64,000 nt of DNA, from the NCBI RefSeq assembly GCF_004025585.1, contig NZ_QTZO01000006.1, forward strand, positions 1-64,000, read 5' to 3'. Under the pieces are notes generated by a model. That model ran no database searches, was not told the DNA's origin, and saw only the letters and a list, made by a program, of their open reading frames with translations. Source of the stretch: Pseudodesulfovibrio sp. S3. Lineage in GTDB: Bacteria; Desulfobacterota; Desulfovibrionia; Desulfovibrionales; Desulfovibrionaceae. Position numbers and translations under genes: made by a program. This document shows, piece after piece, positions 56,207 to 64,000 of this stretch (position 1 is its first letter; each line of letters begins with the position of its first letter).

Positions 56207-56401
56207 GGCCTCGACCTGATGTTGTCAGAATGGCGGGTGCAATCGCGAGTCGGCGGAAATCCGCTCAAAGGGAGTGGGCAAAAGGTGCCCGACAATTTTG
56301 AGTTCATCCTAACCGGCTTTTTTTGTACGTTTAAATCGCTATAAGTCATATCCTCAAAAGAGTATACAAGCAAGAATGATACCGCCATTGCCACGGTGCC
56401 C

Positions 56402-58576
56402 TCATTGCAGGGGAAAGTTGGAGGTCATGGTCACGGACTGGTCCGGAGCGAACCAGATGGCTGCATCGTCGGCATAGAAGGTGTCCATGAAGGTACGTCC
56501 GGCTTGCGGTCCCATGATGAATATGGTCGTAGCCAGGGCGTCGGCCCGTTCGGCACTGTCGGCAATGACCGTGGCTCCGATGGATTCGTCGGCAGAGAGC
56601 ATGGTCGCCGGATCAATGATGTGATGGTGCCGTTCGGCGCTGCCGTCTTTTTCCACCGTGACGAACTGCTGATAGTCGCCGGAGCCGCATACGCCCCGTT
56701 CGCGGATGGTCATGGTTCCGTAGAGGGTTTTGCTCCGGGGATGACGGATGCCGACGGTCCAGTCCTGTTTGCCGAAACAGTAGAAGTCTCCGCCCGCCTC
56801 CACGATGCCCGCATCAATGCCCAGATCCTTCAGCAGCCGGACAGCCTCGTCGATGACAGTCCCCTTGGCGATGCCGCCCAGGTCCAGGGCCATGCCCTGT
56901 CGATCCAGGCGCACGCGGTGCTGCGCTTCATCCAACCGGACCTGCCGATAGTCGACCAGCGCCTTTTTGCTGCGGGCCAGGTCCGTGTCCAGGGCGAAGT
57001 AGAGCCGGGATGTGGTGAAGGCGCCGACAGTGGGGTCGAAGACGCCCTGGGATTGCTCGCTGATGATCAGGGTCCGCTTGAGGAGATCGAAGGTGCGGCG
57101 GGAGGGTTTGACCCATCCCAGCCCCGCACTGCGGTTGATCCGTTCTATGGAGGCGCCGGGGCTGCGGAAGTCGAAGTCCTGCTGGAGTGCGCGCATGGCG
57201 TCGACGGCCTTGGCGGCTGCGCGGTCGGCTTGGGTACGGCTGTCCGCCACCAATGTCAGGTTGACGATGGTGCCCATGGCCACGTCCGTGTATCGGTAGG
57301 TGCCTGGGGCGGCGTGGTCGTTCGGCCACTGCCCGTGCAGCCGGACCCCTGCCGGAAGGGCCAGGATAACGGCCAGGATCAGGGCCAGTGCCCAGGCCGT
57401 GCCCCTGCCGAAATGGAGTCGGGTTTTGAGCATGACCCCGGCCAGGGGAACGCAGGACAGCGCGCCGATGGCCGCGGCAAGCTGCAAGGGCGGGCCGATG
57501 GCGTGGGTTGCCGGGATCAGGAAACCGCCCACCAGCGGCCCGAGCAGGAATCCCGCACCGGCTGCGAACTGTGCGGTGCCGAAGATGAGGCCCTGGTTTT
57601 GCGACAGGCGAGCCGCCATGGCCATGGAAGCGGGTACCGAGATGGCCGTGCCCACGCCCATGGCGCAACCCAGGCCAAGGAATGCCCAGATGGTGCCGGA
57701 TTCGCCCAGAAAGAACATTGCGCACGCGCTGATGAGCATGCCGTAAACGGTCAGGGCCTCTTCGTTTCCGGTCCCGTAGTACCGGTTCATGGCCGCAAGG
57801 ACCAGGCAGGCGGCCAGGGCGGGAACAGCGAACAGGACGGCCACGGTGATGCCCCGGCCCAGGGCCGTGCTCAACAGGATGGGGTAAAAGGCGGCCAGGA
57901 ACCCGATGCCGATGGTCCGGCCGAAGATGGCCAGCATCAATGCCCCGGTGTGGGTCTTGCCGTCGGAAATGTGTCTCGGCTGCGGGGCGGTTTTCGTCTT
58001 CAGCTTTGCAGGCAGCAGAACGGCGGTCAGCAGTGCGGCGGCCCCCATGCACAGGGAAACGGCTGTCAGGACCGGGGCGATCGTCCTGTCGAGGTACAGC
58101 AGGCCGCCCAGGAGCGGGCCTGTGAAGACCGCGATGTTGAAGACCAGCGCGTGGAGGGCGAAATATTTTGCCAGAGGGGCGCGGGAGGTGTTGCTGCCGA
58201 GGACGGCCATGCCCACGGGTTTGAGCAGGCCGGAGATCAGCCCCAGAATGAACTGGATGGCATAGAGGGTTTCCAGGCTTTGGGAGGCCAGGTACAGCAG
58301 CGGAGCCAGCGCACCGGTCAGGGTGGCGCACAGGAGCAGGGGTCTGGCTCCGAATCGGTCCGATGCCAGGCCGCTCAAGGGGGCGGCAAGGAGTTTTGCG
58401 AGATAGTATCCGGCAAAGGCGCTGCCGAGCCATGCGCCGCTGATCCTGGCGTCAAGGCTGACGAGCGGTACGGTAAAGGCAAAGAGACCAATGCCCAGAG
58501 AGGAGAAGAATCCATTGGCCAGAATGCCTGCGAGCGCCCGGCGTTCCTGGTTGGCTGAATTTTGGGTGTCCTTCAT
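56402..58576 (-). CDS. MFS transporter fused to FAD:protein FMN transferase (ApbE)
   Basis: A 724-residue fusion. Residues ~1-400 are a 12-segment major facilitator (GSAFAGYYLAKLLAAPLSGLASDRFG is the MFS loop 2-3 motif). Residues ~425-724 are ApbE: YRYTDVAMGTIVNLTL, RINRSAGLGWVKPSRRTFDLLK, FDPTVGAF, ALDLGGIAKGTVIDEAV, AGIVEAGGDFYCFGKQDW, HHIIDPATML and ATTIFIMGP. ApbE attaches FMN to Thr in proteins such as RnfG. The ORF is uninterrupted. Exported ApbE normally has a signal peptide; here the MFS part would deliver the domain to the periplasmic side. It may itself move a flavin or a precursor. Confidence 0.88.
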   Translation of the reverse strand: MKDTQNSANQERRALAGILANGFFSSLGIGLFAFTVPLVSLDARISGAWLGSAFAGYYLAKLLAAPLSGLASDRFGARPLLLCATLTGALAPLLYLASQSLETLYAIQFILGLISGLLKPVGMAVLGSNTSRAPLAKYFALHALVFNIAVFTGPLLGGLLYLDRTIAPVLTAVSLCMGAAALLTAVLLPAKLKTKTAPQPRHISDGKTHTGALMLAIFGRTIGIGFLAAFYPILLSTALGRGITVAVLFAVPALAACLVLAAMNRYYGTGNEEALTVYGMLISACAMFFLGESGTIWAFLGLGCAMGVGTAISVPASMAMAARLSQNQGLIFGTAQFAAGAGFLLGPLVGGFLIPATHAIGPPLQLAAAIGALSCVPLAGVMLKTRLHFGRGTAWALALILAVILALPAGVRLHGQWPNDHAAPGTYRYTDVAMGTIVNLTLVADSRTQADRAAAKAVDAMRALQQDFDFRSPGASIERINRSAGLGWVKPSRRTFDLLKRTLIISEQSQGVFDPTVGAFTTSRLYFALDTDLARSKKALVDYRQVRLDEAQHRVRLDRQGMALDLGGIAKGTVIDEAVRLLKDLGIDAGIVEAGGDFYCFGKQDWTVGIRHPRSKTLYGTMTIRERGVCGSGDYQQFVTVEKDGSAERHHHIIDPATMLSADESIGATVIADSAERADALATTIFIMGPQAGRTFMDTFYADDAAIWFAPDQSVTMTSNFPLQ

Positions 58577-58708
58577 GGTCTTGCTCTGGGGAATGCGTTG
58601 GTTTCCTGCACACTGTGACTGTAAAAGGTTTTGCTTGCAAGACTCGGAAGCCGGAAAATGCGTCTGGCAACCGCATGGTTCCGGGCTGCCCAGGCCGGGA
58701 GTTTTCGG

Positions 58709-58936
58709 CTAGAGGTGATTGGACCCGGCCGCAATTTCGCAGATGTCCTCCAGCGCCTTGCCCCGAGCTTGCGCCAGTTTCTTCCACTTTCGTTTTTCTT
58801 TTTTCAGCGCCTCGATGGTGTGCAGCAGGTTCTTGACCGTCTGGGCGGGGTAGCCGTGCGTTGCACGGCTACCCTTGCGCAGTTCTTCGTCGTTGTGCTG
58901 CCTGATGGCGGCAATCTGGTTGGCGTCGAGGATCAT
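58709..58936 (-). CDS. Small conserved-looking protein downstream of nrdD
   Basis: 75 residues, rich in charged residues, with an amphipathic/coiled-coil stretch (VKNLLHTIEALKKEKRKWKKLA). It starts 18 nt after the nrdD stop, with GGAG about 8 nt upstream of the ATG, so it is very likely translated and co-transcribed with nrdD. I recognise no domain. It is not NrdG: it has no radical SAM cysteine motif. Confidence 0.6.
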   Translation of the reverse strand: MILDANQIAAIRQHNDEELRKGSRATHGYPAQTVKNLLHTIEALKKEKRKWKKLAQARGKALEDICEIAAGSNHL

Positions 58937-58954
58937 CGGGGGTCTCCGGTCACC

Positions 58955-61018
58955 TTATGCAGTGGCGCAGAATGTTTCCTGGGTATATTCGACACGGTCC
59001 TTGTATTCTTCCTGTTTGCCCTTGTTCCAGCGGCCCACAGGACGATAGTAGCCCACGACCCTGGTGTACACCTCGGCCTCTTTGCCGCAGGTCGGGCAGT
59101 CGAAGTGCTCTCCATATATATAGCCGTGATCTTCGCAGACCGAGAACGTCGGCGTGACGGAGATGTACGGGATCTTGGTCTTGCTCATGGCCTTGAGCAG
59201 GAAGTTCTTCACGCTTTCCTCATCCGGTGCGGCCTCGCCCAGGAAGGTGTGGAAGACCGTTCCGCCATTGTAGAGCGTCTGGAGATCGTTTTGATGCTCC
59301 AGGGCAAAGAAGGCGTCGGAACTGGCGCCCACGGGCAGCAGGGTGGAGTTGGTGTAGTACGGGGTTTCTCCGCCCGAAGTGTAGATGTCGGAGTAGAGCT
59401 CTTTGTCGATTTTTGCCAGGCGGTAGCAGGTGCCTTCGCCCGGCGTTGCCTCAAGGTTGTAGAGATTGCCGGTCTCTTCCTGAAACTTCACGACCAGTCG
59501 GCGCAGGAGGTTGAGGGTCTGTTGCATCAGGCGTGAACCGGACGGGGTGTCGATGCCCTTGCCCAGCAGGTTCATGCACGCTTCGTGGCCGCCGATGAGG
59601 CCGATGGTCGAGAAATGGCCTTTGAAGCCGTTTTTCAGATAGCGTCGGGAGAACGGGAACATGCCTGCGTCCAGATTCTTTTCGACGATTTTGCGCTTGA
59701 ATTCCAGGGATTCGCTTGCCAGTTGGGCATATTCGGAGACCAGATCGAAGAAGTCTTCCTCGTTGTTGGCGAGGTAGGCCAGCTTGGACAGGTTCAGCGT
59801 GACCACGCCGATGGAGCCGGTCAGATCGCCCGCTCCGAACAGGCCGCCGGTTTTCTTGCGGATTTCCCGCAGATCCATCTGCAACCGGCAGCACATGGAG
59901 CGGACGTCTTCGGGGTTGAGGTCCGAGTTGATGAAGTTCTGGAAGTAGGGCGCGCCGTATTTGGCGGTCATCTTGAGGAGCAGTTTTCCTTCCTCGGATT
60001 CCCACGGGAAATCCTTGGTCACGTTGTACGTGGGGATGGGGAAGGAGAAGATGCGTCCGTCGGCATCGCCCTCGATCATGACTTCAAGGAAGGCCCTGTT
60101 GATCATGGCCATTTCTTCGGCATATTCGCCATAGGTGGAGTCCTGCAGCTTGCCGCCGATGATGATGGCTTCCTTGGCGATGTGCGATGGCGGCACGAAG
60201 TCGAAGGTGAAGTTGGTGAACGGGCTCTGTCCGCCCCATCGCGAGGTGGCGTTCAGGTTGTGCAGCAGTTTCTGGACCTGCTGTTTGACCCCGTTGTAGT
60301 CAAGGTTGTCGTGCCGGATGAACGGGGCCAGGTAGGTGTCGACGTTGTTGAACGCCTGTGCTCCGGCCCATTCGTTCTGGAGTGTGCCGAGGAAGTTGAC
60401 GATCTGGCCGCAGGCCGCGTCAAAGTGCTTTGCCGGTGTGGAGGAGCATCTGTCGCGCAGATTGAATCCTTCCAGCAGCAGATCGCGCAGGCTCCATCCC
60501 GAACAATACCCGGCCAGGCCGAAGGAGAGGTCGTGGAGATGAAAGTATCCATGGGTGTGAGCCATGCGCACTTCCTCGGGATATTTTTCCAGCATGTATC
60601 GCGCCTGGACCGATCCGGCCATGTGCAGGATCAGGCCCTGGTAGGAATGGACCATGTTGGAGTTTTCGCTGACCCGCCAGTCGATGTTGTCGAGGTAGCT
60701 TTCTATGACGGTGGTGATGTCCAGGAAGGCCTCATTCTGGGAGCGCAGTTCCCTGCGTTTTTCGCGGTATATGATATAGCGCTCGGCGACCTTGTACAGG
60801 CGTGCTTCCATGAGGACCTGTTGCACCATGTCCTGCACCTGTTCCTGCTCCGGCACATCCACGCCATCGAGCTTTTTCTCCACTTTTCCGGCCAGCCGTT
60901 CGGCCAGTATCGGGTCTTTGATGCCGCTGCCCTTGAGGGCTTTGAAGATTGCGTCGCCAATACGTTTGGTCGACCACGTTTCGATGCATCCATCGCGTTT
61001 TTGAATCTGAATAGGCAT
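58955..61018 (-). CDS. nrdD: Anaerobic (class III) ribonucleoside-triphosphate reductase
   Basis: A 687-residue glycyl-radical enzyme reducing NTPs to dNTPs. N-terminal ATP-cone (RDGCIETWSTKRIGDAIFKAL), catalytic core (HGYFHLHDLSFGLAGYCSGWSL, RWGGQSPFTNFTFD), C-terminal zinc site (SVCEDHGY and CPTCGKE) and the glycyl radical motif TRVVGYYRPVG with Gly near 656. The activase nrdG is not adjacent in this window. Its leader carries a cobalamin riboswitch and an intrinsic terminator, so expression should fall when B12 is plentiful. Confidence 0.96.
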   Translation of the reverse strand: MPIQIQKRDGCIETWSTKRIGDAIFKALKGSGIKDPILAERLAGKVEKKLDGVDVPEQEQVQDMVQQVLMEARLYKVAERYIIYREKRRELRSQNEAFLDITTVIESYLDNIDWRVSENSNMVHSYQGLILHMAGSVQARYMLEKYPEEVRMAHTHGYFHLHDLSFGLAGYCSGWSLRDLLLEGFNLRDRCSSTPAKHFDAACGQIVNFLGTLQNEWAGAQAFNNVDTYLAPFIRHDNLDYNGVKQQVQKLLHNLNATSRWGGQSPFTNFTFDFVPPSHIAKEAIIIGGKLQDSTYGEYAEEMAMINRAFLEVMIEGDADGRIFSFPIPTYNVTKDFPWESEEGKLLLKMTAKYGAPYFQNFINSDLNPEDVRSMCCRLQMDLREIRKKTGGLFGAGDLTGSIGVVTLNLSKLAYLANNEEDFFDLVSEYAQLASESLEFKRKIVEKNLDAGMFPFSRRYLKNGFKGHFSTIGLIGGHEACMNLLGKGIDTPSGSRLMQQTLNLLRRLVVKFQEETGNLYNLEATPGEGTCYRLAKIDKELYSDIYTSGGETPYYTNSTLLPVGASSDAFFALEHQNDLQTLYNGGTVFHTFLGEAAPDEESVKNFLLKAMSKTKIPYISVTPTFSVCEDHGYIYGEHFDCPTCGKEAEVYTRVVGYYRPVGRWNKGKQEEYKDRVEYTQETFCATA

Positions 61019-61056
61019 AAGGGTCTCTTGACAGGCAACAGGGCGCGGACCGTGTC

Positions 61057-61076
61057 AAAAAGAGGCGGAGGCCTCT
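61057..61076 (-). terminator. Intrinsic terminator in the nrdD leader
   Basis: On the minus strand: AGAGGC-CTCC-GCCTCT followed by TTTTT. It stands about 40 nt upstream of nrdD and 130 nt after the riboswitch B12 box, and is the probable expression platform for ligand-dependent premature termination. Confidence 0.8.
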
Positions 61077-61205
61077 TGATGTATTGCTTGTGCGGTTGCC
61101 GGTATCATTTCCAAAGGCAGGACCAAGGAAAATCCGGCAACAGTTGTCGGGTGTACACATTCATGTCCGTGTGCGGCTTCCGCGAACCGCATCCGGCAGG
61201 AAATG

Positions 61206-61357
61206 CTTCAGGTAGGTCTTCTGGCTTTCCCTGTCCGTTCCGCCTTCCCGCTCTGGGCAGTGGCTTGTTGGATCGGACCTTCCGTGGGGATTACAGCGGC
61301 GGGACCGCTCCGGCTTCGCACCGGATTCCCTGTTATGACCTTGCGGCCACCTGAAGG
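61206..61357 (-). ncRNA. Cobalamin riboswitch (AdoCbl type) upstream of nrdD
   Basis: Read on the minus strand: P1 arm CTTCAGGT, then CAGGGAATCCGGTGCGA, CCCGCCGCTGTAATCC, GCCACTG...CGGGAAGG, the B12 box AGCCAGAAGACCTACC and the closing P1 arm ACCTGAAG. These are the conserved blocks of the cobalamin riboswitch in correct order and spacing. The next gene on this strand is nrdD (start 61018), with a terminator between. A weak promoter candidate (TTGCGG-N17-TAGTTT) lies a little upstream. Confidence 0.93.
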
Positions 61358-61456
61358 ACATCTTGATGGCGATAAAACTATCTCAGGCAGGGCCGGACCG
61401 CAAGTCTGTTTTCGAAGAATTCCTCGCTCTTTGTTTTCTCGCCGTGTGGATGCCGT

Positions 61457-62332
61457 TTATCCGTCCAGCTCCGGCAGGTCCGTGAGGATGTCGAGGCAGA
61501 TGTCCGCATTGTTGAGGGAATAAAGGTGGATGCCCGGTGCTCCCAGGGCGAGCAGTTCCCTGATTTGCCGTCTGGCTATTTCGATCCCTTTCTGCCTCAC
61601 GGCCGTGTCGCCGCCCCGGTCATGGGCCTCCTGCAATTCGAGATACAGCCTCAACGGGATGTTCGCGCCGCACAGGGCCAGTATCCGGTTCAGGGACTGC
61701 AGGCTCAACACCGGGAGCACGCCCGGCACGATGGGCTGGGTCGTGCCTCGTTTGCGCAGGCGCAGAACAAGGTCGTGATACCGGCGTACATCGAAAAACA
61801 ATTGCGTTATGGCGAAATCCGCCCCCGCATCAAGCTTGTGGCATGTCCATTTGAGATCGTCTTCGATGGAGGATGCTTCAGGATGCGCGTCCGGGTAGCA
61901 GGCAATGCTGATGCCCATTTCCGGCCAGCCCTTTTTTACGAATTCCACCAGGTCCGAGGCGTGGGAAAAATCCTTCCAGATGGCTTCTGGATTACCGCCG
62001 GGCATGTCGCCGCGAAGGGCCAGCACGTTTTCTATGCCCGCCTTCAGCAGCCTGTCCATATACAGGGCTATGGCGTCCCGTTCGGCGCCGACGCAGGTAA
62101 GGTGCGCCATGGTCGTCAGGCCGAACCGTTTGTTAACGGCGGCGGCGATCTCAAGGGTGTTGTCCTGCAATTTGCCCCCGGCACCGTATGTTACGGAAAC
62201 GAACAACGGATCAAGGCCGGCCAATCGGTTGACCTGATCAAGGAAGCCGGGCCACTGGGCCTGCTCCTTGGGCGGAAAGAATTCAAGGGAGAGGAATCGT
62301 TCGGAGTGTTGGAGTGCGTCTATGATCTTCAT
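61457..62332 (-). CDS. metF: 5,10-methylenetetrahydrofolate reductase
   Basis: A 291-residue flavoprotein producing 5-methyl-THF for methionine synthesis. LSLEFFPPKEQAQ near the start, FVSVTYGAGG, HLTCVG, LALRGDMPGG, DAGADFAITQLFFDV and IVPGVLPVLSLQSL are family signatures. It lies 72 nt downstream of metE, with a strong hairpin between them, and 99 nt upstream of the riboswitch. Pairing with metE gives the B12-independent methionine route. Confidence 0.95.
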   Translation of the reverse strand: MKIIDALQHSERFLSLEFFPPKEQAQWPGFLDQVNRLAGLDPLFVSVTYGAGGKLQDNTLEIAAAVNKRFGLTTMAHLTCVGAERDAIALYMDRLLKAGIENVLALRGDMPGGNPEAIWKDFSHASDLVEFVKKGWPEMGISIACYPDAHPEASSIEDDLKWTCHKLDAGADFAITQLFFDVRRYHDLVLRLRKRGTTQPIVPGVLPVLSLQSLNRILALCGANIPLRLYLELQEAHDRGGDTAVRQKGIEIARRQIRELLALGAPGIHLYSLNNADICLDILTDLPELDG

Positions 62333-62352
62333 TGCATATCCTTGCCTTCATG

Positions 62353-62380
62353 GAGGGCAGGCAGTCGGTCGCCTGCCCTC
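62353..62380 (-). terminator. Hairpin between metE and metF
   Basis: Perfect 10-bp stem (62353-62362 with 62371-62380), 8-nt loop, 25 nt past the metE stop and 21 nt before metF. No T run; probably reduces but does not stop read-through into metF. Confidence 0.5.
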
Positions 62381-62404
62381 GGGTTATGTGGTCGATGGTC
62401 GGTT

Positions 62405-64000
62405 TCAGGCGTATTCCCGGCGCAGTCTGGCAGCGGCCCGGACCATGTTGCCGAGCGAGGCGGTGGTTTCCGGCCAGGCCCGGGTCTTGAGACCGCAATC
62501 CGGATTGACCCAGAGCCGTTCTGCGGGGATGACCTTCAGCGCTTTTGTGAGGAGCGAGTATATTTCGTCCGTGTCGGGGATGCGGGGGCTGTGGATGTCA
62601 TAGACGCCGGGGCCGATCTCTGCCGGGTATTGATATGCATTGAATGCGTCGAGCAGTTCCATGCCGCTGCGGCTTGCCTCGATGCTGATCACATCGGCGT
62701 CCATTTCGGCAATGGACCGCATGATGACGTTGAATTCGCTGTAGCACATGTGGGAGTGAATCTGGGTGGCGTCCGCGACTCCGCCCGCCGCGAGCCGGAA
62801 GCAGTCCACTGCCCAGCGCAGGTAGGCTTCCTGCTGGTCCTTGCGGATGGGCATCCCTTCGCGCAAGGCGGCTTCATCGATCTGGATGATGTTGATCCCG
62901 GCGGCTTCGAGGTCCACGACTTCGTCCCGAATGGCCAATCCGATCTGGCGGCAGACATCTTCGCGCGGGAGGTCGTTGCGGACGAAACTCCAGCACAGTA
63001 TGGTCACGGGGCCGGTCAACATGCCTTTCATGGGCCTGTCCGTCAGGCTTTGGGCATACACGGCCCAGTCCACTGTCATGGCTTCCGGGCGGGAGACGTC
63101 GCCGTAGATGATGGGCGGCTTGACGCAACGGCTGCCGTAGCTCTGGACCCAGCCGTTTGACGTGAAGCAGAACCCTCTGAGCTGCTGGCCGAAGTATTCG
63201 ACCATGTCGTTCCGTTCCGGTTCGCCGTGTACCAGGACATCAAGTCCCAACGCTTCCTGGCGGTCAACGACTTCGGATATTTGTGCTTTCATTGTTTTGG
63301 TGTATTCCGCTGCCGACAGTTGCCCCTGTTTGTATTGCAGCCGCGCTTTTCGTATCTCGGCTGTCTGTGGGAACGAACCGATGGTCGTGGTCGGGAAAAG
63401 GGGGAGTTTCAGGCGTTCCTTCTGGACAACGGAGCGCACGGCAAAAGGCGATGTGCGCTCGTACATCCGGGGCGTGACGGCCTGGACCCGGCTGCGCGTC
63501 TGTTTGTCCACGACATCGGCATGAGCGCCCCTGGCAAGCAACGACATGGTGTTTTCGTTGAACAGGGCCGGTTTTTCATTGGTGATTGCGGCCTGTTTCA
63601 GCGCGTTGATTTCGTCGCACTTCTGTACGGCGAAGGCCATCCATTGCTTCAGTTCCGGGGCCAGTTCCGTCTCGTTCGAGGCGTCCATGGGGGAGTGGAG
63701 CAGCGAGCAACTGGAACCGATCATGATTTGGTTCGTCTTCACTTTCTGGGAGGCGGCATTCACTTTTCTGAGGGCTGTTTCCAATTCGGTTTTCCAGACG
63801 TTTCTGCCGTCTACCAGGCCGAGCGACAGGGTCATGTGCGGCGGCAGCGTGTCCAGGATGCGTTCCAGTTGCCTGCGGCCGCGGACCAGGTCGACATGCA
63901 GGCCGTTGACAGGCAGGGACAATGCCAGATCGAGGTTGTCGTCCAGTTCGCCGAAGTAGGTGGTGAGTAGCAGTCTGGCGCTGAGGGCTGCGGACTTGAG
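62405..64000 (-). CDS. metE: Cobalamin-independent methionine synthase, C-terminal part, 5' end outside window
   Basis: 531 residues of an expected ~750; the frame is open through base 64000, so the N-terminus lies beyond the window. The visible part starts LKSAALSARLLLTTYFGELD, typical of MetE. Zinc and homocysteine-site regions in the C-terminal domain are HSHMCYSEFNVIM, DVISIEASRSGMELL and NPDCGLKTR; TIGSFPQT opens that domain. The enzyme transfers methyl from 5-methyl-THF-glutamate to homocysteine without B12. A riboswitch upstream of metE would be outside the window. Confidence 0.96.
   Translation of the reverse strand, partial: LKSAALSARLLLTTYFGELDDNLDLALSLPVNGLHVDLVRGRRQLERILDTLPPHMTLSLGLVDGRNVWKTELETALRKVNAASQKVKTNQIMIGSSCSLLHSPMDASNETELAPELKQWMAFAVQKCDEINALKQAAITNEKPALFNENTMSLLARGAHADVVDKQTRSRVQAVTPRMYERTSPFAVRSVVQKERLKLPLFPTTTIGSFPQTAEIRKARLQYKQGQLSAAEYTKTMKAQISEVVDRQEALGLDVLVHGEPERNDMVEYFGQQLRGFCFTSNGWVQSYGSRCVKPPIIYGDVSRPEAMTVDWAVYAQSLTDRPMKGMLTGPVTILCWSFVRNDLPREDVCRQIGLAIRDEVVDLEAAGINIIQIDEAALREGMPIRKDQQEAYLRWAVDCFRLAAGGVADATQIHSHMCYSEFNVIMRSIAEMDADVISIEASRSGMELLDAFNAYQYPAEIGPGVYDIHSPRIPDTDEIYSLLTKALKVIPAERLWVNPDCGLKTRAWPETTASLGNMVRAAARLRREYA

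Noticed and set aside
56396-58558. 720-codon open frame on the + strand
   Set aside because: Antisense shadow of the MFS-ApbE gene in GC-rich sequence; glycine- and glutamine-rich translation without motifs.

Overview
The window reads as chromosomal DNA of a sulfate-reducing deltaproteobacterium of the Desulfovibrionaceae (Desulfovibrio / Pseudodesulfovibrio-like). The signs are a MOP-type aldehyde oxidoreductase very close to the Desulfovibrio gigas enzyme, a decaheme cytochrome leading an rnfCDGEAB operon, a single-chain 1200-residue pyruvate:ferredoxin oxidoreductase beside pta-ackA, a TunR-type tungstate/molybdate regulator and a menaquinol-type fumarate reductase. Base composition is fairly GC-rich and uniform. 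Genes are tightly packed, many overlap by 4 nt, and I see no rRNA, tRNA, CRISPR array, IS element or prophage.

Layout. (1) 1-10.6 kb, + strand: the 3' part of the molybdenum hydroxylase gene mop, a terminator, then an eight-to-nine-gene run that looks like its accessory/maturation system: modular flavin/Fe-S protein, small four-Cys protein, methyltransferase, C_GCAxxG_C_C protein, radical SAM protein TrsS, AMP-forming CoA ligase, XdhC/CoxI, MocA-like nucleotidyltransferase-HD fusion and histidine phosphatase. (2) 10.6-14.0 kb: a molybdate/tungstate uptake pair (modA, modB) with a DUF364 protein in place of modC, divergent from tunR; the gap between them is full of inverted repeats. (3) 14.1-19.2 kb: a complete five-gene nickel/peptide/opine-type ABC importer. 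(4) 19.5-28.6 kb: a signalling island with two large PAS histidine kinases and three receiver proteins (HD-GYP, degenerate HD-GYP, HDOD). (5) 28.8-30.8 kb: an isolated methyltransferase, a 0.75-kb gap and a small secreted OB-fold protein. (6) 31-38 kb: por, ackA and pta, which turn pyruvate into acetate with ATP formation. (7) 38-45 kb: dhcA-rnfCDGEAB, an ion-pumping ferredoxin-linked complex whose RnfB carries a GltD-like flavoprotein domain. (8) 45-56 kb: a C4-dicarboxylate regulon (frdCAB, fumarase alpha/beta, malic enzyme, DASS transporter) downstream of a DctB/DctD-type sigma-54 two-component system, with a well-matched sigma-54 promoter. (9) 56.4-58.6 kb: an MFS transporter fused to ApbE flavin transferase, the likely flavinylator of RnfG/RnfD. 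(10) 58.7-64 kb: nrdD behind a cobalamin riboswitch with a terminator, then metF and the 3' part of cobalamin-independent metE.

How it fits together. Regions 1 and 2 cover uptake, sensing, nucleotide modification and insertion of Mo/W cofactor for aldehyde oxidation. Regions 6, 7 and 9 link pyruvate oxidation to reduced ferredoxin and to Rnf. Region 8 allows fumarate and malate respiration or disproportionation. Region 10 collects B12-independent alternatives (NrdD, MetE), and the riboswitch shows that at least nrdD is tuned to cobalamin supply. The most promising poorly described system is the TrsS-centred cluster at 1.6-10.6 kb.
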